Positions 1-11,455 of a stretch of 64,000 bases of DNA are shown here, in pieces. A model generated the notes under the pieces. It saw only the letters and a list, made by a program, of their open reading frames with translations, ran no database searches and was not told where the DNA came from. Within the stretch, counting starts at the first letter, position 1; every line of letters starts with the position of its first letter. Origin of the DNA: Serendipita indica DSM 11827 (lineage: Eukaryota; Basidiomycota; Agaricomycetes; Sebacinales; Serendipitaceae); the NCBI GenBank assembly GCA_910890315.1, contig CAJVGD010000002.1, positions 2,232,001 through 2,296,000 on the forward strand. Reading direction: 5' to 3'. Position numbers and translations under genes: made by a program.

Positions 1-731
1 ACTGGCACCCCATGGCATTCTGAGGTCCACGACGTTGCGTTAGGATATGAACGACGATAGCAACAGGAGCCCACCGTTTGGCATTGGCGAGAATTCCTCG
101 ACCATTGAGGACGGGTATAACCGAAGTCGAAGCAGAGTTGAAACTAATCACAACACCGTCGCGCTTTGGCTCATTTGGCGTATTGTGATAAAACGACATG
201 AGCGCGTCGATGGCATACCCTGCCTTGGGGACATTGTACCCCTCAAAAAGGAGCTCGTTCAGCACTGAAAACGAATCAGTGCGCTGTTTACGTTTGAGAA
301 GGTATTCGCGTACCAGATCTCGAGTACATGGGCGTGCACAACCGTTCAGAGATGATGACAGGGTGCAGCACAGAGGGAGTATCCAAACCAAGTTTGCAGA
401 ACGCATAATCGAGCGCGTTCTCCATCGCGTCAAAGTTGATGAGAATGTCGCCTTCCCAAGCCGTCTTGCTCTGCGTTTTGGCGCCACTCTCGACCTCGAC
501 ATTGTCCCCGAATAGCGCTATCTGAAGGTTATGCTTCCGTTCTCGATAGCGGGAGTAGATGTTTGGGATCGTGTACGGCGTGCTAAAGTTGCTGAAGCCA
601 AACCGATAGGTTGTGCACCCATTGTCGATAACAATCGGGACTTCAGGGGGTGTATTGTATTCATCTGGGTCCATAGCGTGGAAATGAAGCAGGTTGGGAA
701 CGACGGTGACATTTTCGCCATCTTCCTCCAT
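1..731 (-). CDS. ARP5: Actin-related protein Arp5 (INO80 complex), N-terminal part
   Basis: Arp5 is a nuclear actin-related subunit of the INO80 chromatin remodeller; it couples ATP hydrolysis to nucleosome sliding. Reading begins at the ATG at 731 and runs through an actin-fold nucleotide site (VIDNGCTTYRFGF), the Arp5-type block NIYSRYRERK, and FDAMENALDYAFCKLGLD followed by HPVIISERLC, the subdomain that matches the actin 'hPvlLtEa' element. An intron of about 50 bp near 280-335 leads to LLFEGYNVPKAGYAIDALMSFY, again typical of Arp5. A second intron near 35-85 leads into KRMPWGAS at the window edge. The C-terminal two thirds lie outside the window. The gene lies 93 bp downstream of COG4 on the same strand. 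The family call is secure; exact intron ends were set by eye. Confidence 0.88.
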
Positions 732-823
732 GGTGGTCGGGTCAAGGTTATCAACGTCGGCGATAGATACTCAGACCAATCTAAATCATTGATACTGTAT
801 TGTATTAAATCAAAAACTACGCG

Positions 824-3493
824 TTACTGCCGAAGTGCGGCTATAGCCTTTGCCTCTTTGAGGCTCAACTTCCAAGCAATCCCAGAACTGCCGTAAAAGT
901 CTTCAACATCTTCGTCCTAGTAACTGGTCAGCGCTCATGTCCTAGATACGTCAGGTACTTACTGCGTCCAGATTGAGCAGCGTGGAGATTTGGAAGAGGC
1001 GTTGGAACTTTTCACGAGCGTTGCCAAACACAGCTTGCGACGACAGGTAGCCGACGATCGCACGAATATCCCTGTCAAGTCTGACTGCCCCGAGCTGTCC
1101 AGCTGACATGAACATCTAGGCAAGCCGCAAAAGACAGACGCACCTCTGTGTACTTCATCACGCCGAGCATCTTCTCCCATGGTTTCACCAAGGTGTCAAT
1201 GGCCATGCCAAAGAAAGTTCGATAATTTCCATCGGTAAACGTCGATTTAGGCGCATTCATTAGCGTTTCCCAGGCCTATCGTTGCTTAGTGCCGGATTAT
1301 ATTACGCATATAAATACCTTTGTAAATCTCTTTCGAACCAAGTCGTTTGCCTCGACAGTAGCATACGCGTCTTCGTCAAGGAGATAAGTATGATCTTTAT
1401 AGACGTCTTGTAAGATGGCTCGCAATCGCGGTCGAATGAGTTGATTGAAGAGCTCTTCGAGACTTGATTTGAGCATTGCGCGGAACACATGTGTAAGTTT
1501 GAGCAAGCTGTCCAACTGTTCGTGAACAACATTTAGCTCTGATTGCAAAAAGTGCTGATCTATCGTTGGTGAACTATGGAGCTCCTTGACAAGTCGCTCC
1601 ATGTGCGAGGAAGAGATGTCCAGGTCGTTGAGGAGAATCTAGCAATGTTGAGTTGAAATACTATTACAGTGAAGGACGCACTATAAAGTTTTCTTGCTGA
1701 ACTTTTTCATTCTTCTGACTTGCTCCGCCTCCCGTCGGACGATAAATGTCATCTAGCTTTCGTCGAATGACCGCCGCATAGTCTTTTTCCAGAATATGCC
1801 GAACACTCGTCATCAGCTTTTCGACGTTGGCAATAGACGCTGTCGACAAAAGTCTGGAAGTGACTGTTTGGAGGATAAAGAATACGTCGTCGGGAGTAGT
1901 GGTGGTGACAGGAATGGCTCCTCTATCTACTGATGAGAGCCTATGAGCCTTTTTGCTGTTAGATTTGAATATGGAAAGCGTATGAGTTACCTTTTCTATA
2001 CTGGAGCGTAGGTGCCACAGCTCCAGAGGCTCGTAGTACTCCTCGAGCAATCTCGCAAAGACTTGAGTCGAGGCAGCAGCACGAATCATGGCAACTTCTG
2101 GTCCATCTGCGATAGTCCGAGGTTCCGCTGCGGGCTTGTCATCTCGCGACATTCTCTGCTCTGTTGGCGAGACTGGTGTCGAGGTATCATCTGCCTAGGA
2201 TAGATGAATCGAATGATAATAGAATGGGTTAACGATATACCTTTAATCGCTCCAAAAGGAACCGTCGAAACAGACCCCATCGACCTGCAAGACCAGCAAT
2301 CTCCGAAACAATCTTGTCGACTTCTCTCGCATTGGAAGCCTCTTCCTCGCTCTCTGCTGCCGAAAGCTGTACAGTTGTTCGCTGTGTGCTCGAGACTTGG
2401 GTCGCTCGTTGGTACGCGAGGAGTTCAAATGTCTGTGATGGATTTAAAAACGTATACTAGTTTTGGTGATATTACCTTGCGCTTGACGCCACGTTCTTCT
2501 TCCCAGCCTTCGACGAGACCCTTGATGACCCGGTCGCACTCGTTCATCAAGCGTTCGGCTACGAGGAGCATTTTGCCTTGTCCATAGTACTTGTCGACAA
2601 TGGGCTGGTGCTGGTCTACGATGACGGCAATGCTCTCGAAGAGGGCGGTGACCATGGCTATGTAGTACATGGGCGACGAGGCTAGGAATGTTAGTTAACG
2701 TGTCGCGGGAGCTGTGGACTACTTTACCTTTGACGCCAGCTGGAGCTCTCGCCCTGATCAAATCCACGACAAAGCGTGCATAGAGCTCGAGTCCCTCTGT
2801 CTCCCATCCAATCTCGGGGAACAATTTGAAGACGCGACTGGTATTCGCAGAGTCTCGTGCAGCCGATGCTCGTTCAAACTGCCTGGAAAAGATGTCGAGG
2901 AGAGATTTGCGCGCTTCTTCGAGTGTCTGGGCGGGCGGTAGAGGTAACAATGAGGTGGGCTACTGAGGATGGTCGGTCAGTTTGTCCTAGCTGGGGCTGT
3001 GACGCACTACGACCGACTCTGCAAAGGCACCATTGATGACATGGTGTGGGATGGTCATTGCTCTAGCACAGTATCTTGCGGCGGCTTCCCATTCCTGGGC
3101 TTCGATGGCGGCGTGTAGCTCGAGGAGGGATGACTTGGGGGTGTCAGTGATAATTTAGTTGGTTGTATAATGTACCTTTAGATCCATGACGAGTCCCACA
3201 CGCTCGCTGGCTTCTCTGATGCGTCTCATTTCCTCGTCGAGTATTTTTACGCGGCTGCCCACTCTATCTGCTGTTGTTGCCGTTGATTGTACATTTTGAT
3301 GGAGTGTTTGCGCGTCTATAGCCATTTCGTCTAGTGTTGGTGCTAGCTGGCTGAGCGTGTGCAGCGCGCCGTCGACGGGCTCTGTCGAGGCCACGAGCGA
3401 TGCCAATGAGACGGTGAGCTCTGCTTCCTGGCTCTGGAGATCTCCCATGGCCGCTGTTAGATCCGCCGTTGTTTTGCAGAGTGCCGGTCTCAT
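824..3493 (-). CDS. COG4: Conserved oligomeric Golgi complex subunit 4
   Basis: Cog4 is a lobe A subunit of the COG tether, which captures retrograde vesicles at the Golgi and binds SNAREs and the SM protein Sly1. The frame shows the Cog4 order: an N-terminal coiled coil ending in VKILDEEMRRIREASERVG, then TLEEARKSLLDIFSRQFERA and FKLFPEIGWETEGLELYA, then FESIAVIVDQHQPIVDKYYG with GKMLLVAERLMNECDRVIKG, a helical middle, and a C-terminal piece with REKFQRLFQISTLLNLD. The stop is at 824-826 after a last exon ending in EAKAIAALRQ. At least seven short introns interrupt it. I prefer the ATG at 3493. An upstream in-frame ATG at 3583 would add 30 residues with no family look and would overlap the SRE1 start codon on the other strand. 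Confidence 0.87.
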
Positions 3494-3581
3494 GGTATTG
3501 CTTATGTCAGCTGAGCCTATTCCCTTGAGTGGTACGAGACCCAAATGTCGACGCAGCTTGGACCCGACCACCGTGACCGTC

Positions 3582-6389
3582 ATGGACTACGAGCACAGCG
3601 ACCAGATTAAACTAGAAAATTCAGAACTCGACAGTCTCGTCGATCCCTCGTTTGGTCTCGACCTGCTCTCCCAACCCACCGCCCAGGAATCCGCTCAAGA
3701 GGCCACTCCCCCGCACGAATGGTCTTCCCAGGCTTGGATGGACGCCTCTGCAGCCATGAATCATTCAAATATCGACAACGTATTCCTTAACGAGCATCCA
3801 GACCCAATCTTTGAGCTCAACAACCCCGCTCTCGATTTTGCCACGCTCGGCGCCATCAACGACATGCACATGGGCGTTCCAGTCGACATGTATGGCAATG
3901 GTTTTCAATTTATGCTCAGTCCCGCCGACTTGCACAAGCCACCGGTCTTTCCATCGCTCGTTCCACAAACGATGATGCCTGGACTCAGCACAGAAAGTGC
4001 ATCCAATCTCCAAGATGACCTCGTATCTGCCGTAAAACGACTTTCCGGTATTACCAGTGCCCAAATCGCCGGCGCACCTTCTGCGTTTGCACAAGACCTC
4101 CGTGGTACGACTTTTTCCTCCGAGAACCCCACAAAATCTATAGGATCGCTGACGTCCCGAATAGATCCCTATATCAATCCTGCAAACTTTTCGGACAATT
4201 CCTATTCCTCGGCCAGCAGCGACCGCAGTTCTGTGCCCCCACAGACTGCCGAGTCGGTCCAGGCTGGCTCGCCACCAGAGACGACGTCGGTCGACAGCAA
4301 CTCGCCTCCAGCAATTCCTGTACGCGCAAAGACGGCCCATACCACCATAGAGCGCCGCTACAGGACCAATCTCAAGGCCTGCATCGACCGCCTCAGCAAC
4401 TCGATCCCAGCTGTTCGTTGTATCGACAAGGACTACAAGCCACCCTCGGGTGTCCCCGATGTTGTCGATGAAAAGGGTCTGGTCGATGGTGTCAAGGCTG
4501 CGCGAAAGGTCAGCAAGGCCATTATCATGAGCAAAGCCCACGAGTACATTGTGTACGTCTCGTTTCCATTTCCTTTGCCATAAACTAATCTGACTTCAAA
4601 GCGTACTCAAGCGCCGCGAAACCAAGCTGCAAGAAGAGGTCGACGGCATGAAGGCACTCTTAAACTCGTTGGTCGGTGGCCCTCGTCTCTTGCAAGAGTG
4701 GGAGCGTCAGTGGGCTGCACGACAGGCAGAAGTCGCCGAAGAAGAGATGGACACCAACGACATGGACAGTGACGACGCAGAAGACGAGGATTCGGCAGAC
4801 GAGCGACCGCGCAAAAAGGCAAAGACGATGCCCGCTCCAGTCCCCGCCAAAGCCAAAAAGCCACCCGTCAAGACTGCTGCTACTGCTGCTCCTTCGGCAT
4901 CCTCTCCTACCAGCCCGACGACCCCCGTCGTGGCCAAGAAGCGTGGTCGTCCGTCCAAAGCTGCCGTAGCTGCCCGACAGGCTGCTGCTGCCGCCTCGTC
5001 GACTACGTCCCCATCCCAGGTCCAATTTACGGCTCCCATGTCTGCAGACGCCAGTGTGATGCCGACGTCGTCACCTGCGCAATACTCTTTTGTCCCGGGA
5101 CTTCCACAACCAAAGCAGGCCGTCTTCTTTGCAAGCTTTGTCTTCCTCTCATATTTCAAGCCCACTGCACGCCACGTCGTCGTCACTCCAGAGGACAATA
5201 CGAACCACTCGCATCTCGGCCGTGTCTTGTCGTCGCAGGATAATCTGAATGGCAAGGTTGTCCGCGTTCATGATTCGGTGTGGCATTCCCATCCGGCGCT
5301 ACATTTTGCGCACACAGCGGTCATGGTCATCCTTGGTCTCGCTCTCATCCTCTCGTTGCTCCCCCAGCGCAAGCGACATAGAGTATGGAGATGGCTCAGC
5401 AGCTTTTTCGAGGTCCCTGCCCCTGCTTCTGACGAGCACGCGATGTCGGATTCGGAGTCGAGCGACGAAGAGCTCGAGTCGCGGCTCAGCCAGGCCGAGC
5501 AGATTCTCAAAGGTGTGCAGCTCGTTGACTAGTATCTTCATTCGGCTAATTCATTTGATTAGCTCCTAGCAACTCCAAGGCGAGACTTAGGCTTTACAAT
5601 GCTCTCCAACGTTCGTGCTCGACGCCTCCTACGAGCAGCGAGCTCGGCTTCATGGCGTTGCTCCACATGTCCTCGACCTCTCCCTATGCCCAAGGTCTCT
5701 GGAAGAAGGCTTCATTGTCCGCCAACTCCCAAGATGTCCTCCGCTACGCCTTTGAGTTTCCACTGCAAGACGCTTCTGCACTCTTACAACAATCCGCCGA
5801 TGACACTCGATCCTGCCTGACGATTCTCGCCTCCAAGTCTCTCGAGGACCATCTGGAGAGATTGTTCAAGGACGTCTTTGTCGACACTATCCTTGCCACG
5901 TGCGAAAACAAGTCGATGACGGCATCTACGACGACGATTGACATTTCCATCGGCACCGCGGGTGCCCAACTCCTCAAGGACGCGCGCACGCTTGGTGGAA
6001 AGCCCGCAGAGCTTGCGGCAGAATGGGACGCTGCACTCTCGGGCCGCGTACCAGCCACACCACGGGAAGCGACGAGTGCGCGTACGGTGCTGCATGTCCT
6101 GGCACTCATGAACCGCATATTCCCCGTCACATCGCGCGCGACGGCGTCTGGCTTGCCTTCCCCACCGCCCTCCCCACTTACGACCGAGGAGCGCGTCAAA
6201 CTTGAGCGCGTATTGCGGATTGCGCTCGATTCGAATACGTTCCATGGTGTCGTTGGGCGCGGTGCGGGCATGAGCGAGGAGGAAAGGGAGCGGTGTGAAG
6301 AGGTGCGACGCGCGAGGGATATGTTGGTCTCGAGGTTGAGTCATGCTGCGCGTGAGCGCAGGATGGTGGCGTTGGAGGGTAGAGATTAG
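3582..6389 (+). CDS. SRE1: SREBP-type membrane-anchored bHLH transcription factor (Sre1)
   Basis: Sterol regulatory element-binding protein: an ER precursor that releases its N-terminal bHLH factor to induce sterol and hypoxia genes. Exons 3582-4552, 4602-5531 and 5570-6389 close exactly to 906 residues. The N-terminus is acidic and Ser/Pro-rich. The basic helix starts near residue 254 with TTIERRYRTNLK; the Tyr in ERRYR, in place of the usual bHLH Arg, is the SREBP hallmark. The bHLH loop is long, and helix 2 is KAIIMSKAHEYIVVLKRRE. Two hydrophobic segments follow (AVFFASFVFLSYF near 497-510 and HTAVMVILGLALILSLL near 559-576), joined by about 50 polar residues, which fits the SREBP membrane hairpin. 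The C-terminal domain starts around KARLRLYNALQ. The second intron donor could be 5514 or 5532. The gene is head to head with COG4. Confidence 0.86.
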
Positions 6390-7564
6390 ACTCGGACGTT
6401 GTCCTGTGTGCTGGTGTTTATATTCTCATCTAATTGTGTTGTGTTTTGGTTATCTGTCTGCAATATACGAACGGTTCAAGCGTATCTCATTGCAATTAGA
6501 GCTCATGGATTTACCAACGGTCGCTACTCTACGTGGGCCTTTTTGGGTTCTGGTTTCTCCTAAATAGAAGTCAGCTGCTGCAGTCAAAGAAAAATATCAT
6601 TCACCTCGTCAGTACTCTCTTCTTCGCGAGGTTGCTTGGCAGCAGGACTTGACTCTCGTCCGAGTGAACTAGGCTGAGTCGACCATTCCGTTGACGACCA
6701 ACTATTTCTACCCCGAAGATCGAAAATTCCGCGCCTTCTGGATAGACCTTCTGTAGTTTGGGTCGTGTTAAGGTTCCCCCTGCACGCGACAATGTTTGGT
6801 CGCAACCTCCAAACTGACGGAGGTGGCCCGAACGGTAAAGGATCTAAGAATACTATCTTATCGGCTGTGTGAGATTCTGATGGATGTCAACGAAGATTTT
6901 CTACATAATGCATGTGTACTTACTGGTACTTGCAGCTAGCGTAGCACTGACCACCTTGAGATACGTGACAAAGGTCGAGCTTGACAATGGTACGACACTC
7001 GATTGGGCACTGGGGGCCAGACATTTCATCCACCATAGGGTACAATTTATGTATCATAGTATTCACTTCGATTTGCTTGTTGATATCGGCGTAAGTATCC
7101 TCGCGCCAATCTCGCAGACTTTTTGCATTCGTCCAACGACAACCAAGCTTGTTTGAGATGCCGTGTGATACCCAGCCATCCGTGCTCACGGCGAGAAAGT
7201 CTTGATGACTGGACTCTTGTGTTTTGTGTCTGTGGCAAACTGTTCGAAAGGGTTTCCTCGCGGTCGCTGGTGATAGCTAGGCGTATTTGAATAGCAAGTG
7301 ATGATATGGAATCGACTATAGATGGTCTATGATCCTGAATTTGTTGGGCCGGGTTCAAATAGTCGCGATAAGTTTGGACAAACATTATTTTTGCGGAGAG
7401 AAGAAGCTGGGCAAACCATGCTTCGAAATTATATATTTATAATCCAGTAAACGTGTAGAAGAGAGTTCTATTGGGCTAACCTGGGTAGTAAACACCGAAG
7501 TCCGAATAGATCAAAACAAAAATGCAGGATAAATAAATAAATCCCCAGTCATAGATATGATTGG
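6390..7564. other. Interval between SRE1 and the first NLR-like gene
   Basis: The SRE1 3' flank, then a stretch with several short minus-strand open frames (see 6584-7385), then about 180 bp of AT-rich sequence up to the NLR stop codon. The last part, from about 7400 upwards, is still alignable by eye with the region after the second NLR copy. No RNA gene or transposon end was seen. Confidence 0.5.
6584..7385 (-). CDS. Possible small multi-exon gene of unknown function
   Basis: I do not recognise this protein. Three minus-strand frames look coding in pieces: one from the ATG at 7385 (starting MFVQTYRDYLNPAQQIQ); a middle block with DGWVSHGISNKLGCRWTNAK and WREDTYADINKQIEVNTMIH; and a last block with YPEGAEFSIFGVEIVGRQ. 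Plausible GTAAGT donors and CAG acceptors lie between the last two (about 6870-6905), but I could not close one consistent reading frame for the whole locus. It may be a real gene with three or four exons, a decayed gene next to the NLR duplication, or chance. It lies between the 3' ends of SRE1 and the first NLR copy. Confidence 0.25.
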
Positions 7565-10500
7565 TTACCCCGACGCTTCTCCTTGGAATTGCTCCAGTCT
7601 CTGTCGAGCTTCGTGGAGAAGCTGCTCGGCATGAACTGCATTTGCATTTCTCTCGGATCCCAGCTGAGACCACAGGGAGATACCTTCCTCGAATAGCTCC
7701 ACGGCCTCTGCGTATCTTGCCTGAGCGAGCATGGAGCGGCCAGACCAATATAAGCCATCGCCGACGTCGGGATGTAGTTCGGGATGATTTTCCTTGGATT
7801 TTGTAGTATAATCCCTGAAAAGCTGCTCAGCCTCTTCAGATTCTTGTTGGCGAAAGAAAATCGCGGCAGCGACCCAAAGTTTCGCATTCATCGCGTCGAG
7901 ACCGCGTGCCGAGCGTGTGGCAGCTTCTTCTTTGAATAGCTCTTCGGCTTCGGAGTATCTTTCTTGCTGATAAAGAGCGCAAGCAAGCCAGTGGATGGTA
8001 GTGATGGTTTTGATCCCTTGAGGTCCATCGCTTTCTCGTCTAATTCTAAGCTCTCGTTTGAAGAATTCCTCTGAGGAGCACATATCAGCATATGATATTG
8101 TATGGAAGGAGCATTCAGTACCGGCTTGTGTGTGATTACCCATGCTGTAGCATGATTCCGCAAGCTGATGAAGAGTAGTCAACGTGTCGGGGTGTTTCGG
8201 ACCAAGAGCCTTCTCTCTTGTATTGTAGAGTTCTTGCATGATTGTCTGAGCATCGGGATTCTTTTGTGCTTCGTGGCAAACAGCGAGTGCGTGTAATGCA
8301 TTGAGTGTCTGGGGATGTTCCCGCCCAAGGAGAGCTGTTGACAAAGCGACAGCTTCAAGGAGTGTTTCTACTGCCTCCGAATATTGCCCGCTCAAATGCT
8401 GGATTGAACCGAGATTGAAAAGGGGTTCGTAGAGGTCTAAATGTTTCGACCCTAGGAGCTTTCTGCGAACTTCTAAAGTCTTTCGCGCTGCCTCTTCCGC
8501 CTCTTTATACTCGCTCTTGTGGTATGCGAGAGTACGCACGAGGTTGAGGAGTGCGTCCACGGCTTCAAGGCTATCAGAACCATGCAACGCAGAGCGACTG
8601 GCCACGATTGCACGCTCCATCTCCTCCATCTTGGGTGTATCCCCGCTTTGACCATATGCATCAGCCAACCTCAGAGCTACTGTGCTTGTTCGCATGTCCT
8701 GGTCGCCATAGGCCTTTTCGACCTCTTCGTAAATAGCTTCCCATGTCGAGACCAGCAGAGTGTATTTCCTGTCGTACCTGATTAATCGGCAGAATGCAGC
8801 GCGTTCATTGATATGAAGCTCTGCCATGAATGGTAAGATAGCCGTAACATGTGGCGACATATGGGTTCGAATATGCGCATCGATCTCGTTTGTGCAACAT
8901 GCGAGCAGCCTGGCAGTAACTGCGCGAAACATCCCACGTTCTTGGGCCGTCAGTCGATCGCCGGCCCACGAATGAAGTAATGGATGCAGGCGAATGGTAA
9001 TCCAAGAGTGCACCGGAACAAAGCTGACCAGTGAGTACTGATACAGTTCATCTAACACCTCTTCTAGATCACTCTCATATAATTGTGCATCTTGACTCGG
9101 AGACAGCGTCTCCTGCAGGAGCGATACGGACTGATGGAATTCATCAGACCGTGGCGCGAGATCAAAAGGCTGGTATTCGAAACGGTACGTCGCAGCGAGA
9201 ATGAATAATTCGCGAGGGATGTTGGTAAAATGCATGCAGGAGAGGATGCTGAGGAGATTGAGCGCTCGTGACGAAAGCACTCGAAGCGTGGTGTCGAATG
9301 CGTTGTATGCCCCATGATTATATTTGAGCTTATCTCGTTGGATAGTGTGATGGCGCAAAATTTTGGTGCGGTTCGCATTGAGACGCACGAGATAATTCCA
9401 AAAGCAGCGCTGCTTCTTGATATAGCACCCAGCTTGAACGACAGCGACTGGAAGATTGCCCAGCTGCTCGACAATCTTACTTGCCATCTCCGTGTGCCGG
9501 GGTGTCCTCTCCTCGGTGGCTGCCAATGCGGATGAAAGTAGGGCATCTGTGGCCTCCTCTCCCGACATGACATCGAGAACGAGATGCGTTTCAGGGCAAA
9601 GGGTCCCCAGTGATGGATTCCGGGTTGTGATAATGATCGAGCCATGCCGGCAATTCGGCATGTAGTCTTGAATGCTCACGCCGTCGTCGTCCGCATTATC
9701 GAAAATGATGAGCCAACGGGAGGTGAGCTTGCTATTTGGATTCTCGAGCATGTCCATGGCATCATGAAAGTCGATTCCACGAAAAGATGGTACGACGGAT
9801 CGTACCCGGGCCAAAAGTCCATCCTCGATACTCCTTGCAGAGGATGCGTCAATAAAAAGGATGTGCTGGAACCTTGACGTAATCAGTCACCAATTTGTGG
9901 AAAGTATGAGCTTACAGGTCACCATACTGTAGTGCAAACTGGATGCAAAGCTGCGTCTTTCCGCTTCCGCCTAGACCCGAGATGACCATGACAGTTTGGC
10001 CCAACGTTCGGCCACAAATGACGCCCTCAAAAATGCGAGCCATTGGTTCTTGGCGTCTCACAAAGAACGGAGAAAGCGGTGGGAGACCGTGCGTTGATGC
10101 AGTCATTTCAGCTCGCACTTGTGCTAGTCCCATGGTCAGTAAGGAGCGAGCCGCATAATATCAAGTATACCGAGTGCTTCAAGATCTACACCGCCTTTCA
10201 TGGTTGCCATATTTAGGCATGTATCAATCAGTTGGTCTTGGTGACTCAACGAAAGATAGGTCGATGTGCTGGATGCAATCATCCCAAAAGGATTCTCCTC
10301 AGTGATCGAGTCATCCTCAATCGCCGGTGTGACAGACAGTCGAAAATATTTCCCACTAGCACCCAGCCGTCGTTGGGCGTCATCCGCCGTCAGGACTGCA
10401 TCTCGCGCATAGCGCGCAACCATGGCCTTGTGCCCCTTTTCGGGGACCCGTGAGACATGGCTTCCGGAACCCAGACTGAGAATGCAAGATACTCGTTGAG

Positions 10501-11455
10501 TTGAACCATAGCCTTCATACGCCTCACGAATCGCCTGAAAGATTGGATTGCTGTGCCCACTCGCGGCGCTGACTACGTCTTCGTATGCAATATCGGTAGT
10601 AACCTTTGTCGAGGAAAAGAGGCCTGGGGTGGCCCATGCAGCTAGCATGGCTTGAAGAATAGTCGGATTGTGCGAGCGATGACGGCTGTCATAGTTGCGG
10701 AAGAGTTTGCATGGACCGAGTTGCGCCGCAGATTGATATGCTATGGCTCTACGGCTGGTTAGAATGGATAGACGCAGTTGACGAAGACTCACACTTTGCA
10801 TCCATCTGCCAAGTCGACGTCACTGTTGAGCCGTCTATCCTCTGGTACTTGAAGCTCTGCTAATATATCCCTGATCACCTGCTCTAGTCGCCGAGTTCGC
10901 TCTTCTGGAGCGAGAGCACAGGCCTCTCCCAGTAGCGTCGCTCGGCACATCTGACCAAATGCACGGGAGGCCTGATCAAGCTCCATACCAAGAACTCCAA
11001 GTAGTATCGCAATGACGCTATGTGAGAATGGGTCAATCTCGCAATCTGGAAGAGGAGAGGGTGGCATACCCGCCACCACCCGAACCAACAATAAAGTTGA
11101 AGTAGGAGCAGACTTTGTATGTCGAGTTACGATTGTCCATCTCTAATCTGTGGAAATACTCTTTGAGGATCTCCAATTGGGACATGCAGCGCTCGTCGCC
11201 GTCGTCTAGGACCCAATGTTGATTGGTGAATCTAGTTTGTTTCAAGTGAAAGAGCTCGTACCCAAGCAGAGGATCCGCAAACAGTTCATCGATGACCGAC
11301 TTTCTGCGAGCAGCATTGTAGCGCCCTATACTGTGGTATGGTGCAGATCAAGTTTGGTAGGCGCTCAGAGGCAAACCATGTGGCGGCTCGCTCATTAATA
11401 GCTGGCACTATGTGTCACATTCCCGGTACTCAAGGCTATCGCCAGGTTCAAGCAT
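7400..11455 (-). repeat. Left arm of a ~4 kb inverted gene duplication
   Basis: This arm carries the first patatin/NB-ARC/TPR gene and matches 36208-40265 in inverted orientation. By eye the similarity starts just downstream of the stop codon (about 7400) and extends about 125 bp upstream of the first resolved exon (about 11455), so the duplicated unit includes introns and some flank. Outside these points the flanks are unrelated. No terminal repeats or target-site duplications were seen at the arm ends. The unit looks like a segmental gene duplication, not a transposon. Confidence 0.85.
7565..11330 (-). CDS. NLR-like protein: degenerate patatin domain, NB-ARC, TPR (copy 1)
   Basis: Fungal NLR-type receptor architecture. 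Exons on the minus strand: 11330-11070, 11017-10793, 10748-10171, 10123-9916, 9872-8122 and 8070-7565, keeping frame for 1,175 residues. A further 5' exon with the start codon was not resolved. The patatin-like part has DDGDERCMSQLEILKEYF where DGGGxRGxS is expected, GSGGGG where the GTSTGG nucleophile elbow is expected, and SAASGHSNP where DGG...NP is expected, so the Ser/Asp dyad is absent. NB-ARC: P-loop GLGGSGKTQ, Walker B RWLIIFDNADD, sensor GSIIITTRNPS, and a LGNLPVAV (GLPL-like) motif. About 370 residues of tetratricopeptide repeats follow (e.g. EYKEAEEAARKTLEVRRKLLG). The last intron, 8121-8071, is 51 nt and reads through in frame. A role in non-self recognition or programmed cell death is inferred from the family. 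Confidence 0.85.

Noticed and set aside
3765-4541. 258-codon minus-strand frame inside SRE1
   Set aside because: It is the reverse strand of the SREBP coding exon; the plus strand has clear bHLH motifs and this one none.
11216-11398. Plus-strand frame over the first NLR exon, also present antisense at 36223-36444
   Set aside because: It appears in both arms only because they are duplicates; it is the antisense of the patatin exon and lacks its own features.
7400-11455. NLR duplication arms as a transposon or virus-derived element
   Set aside because: No terminal inverted or long terminal repeats, no target-site duplication, and no transposase, integrase or polymerase domain; the content is a spliced host-type gene.
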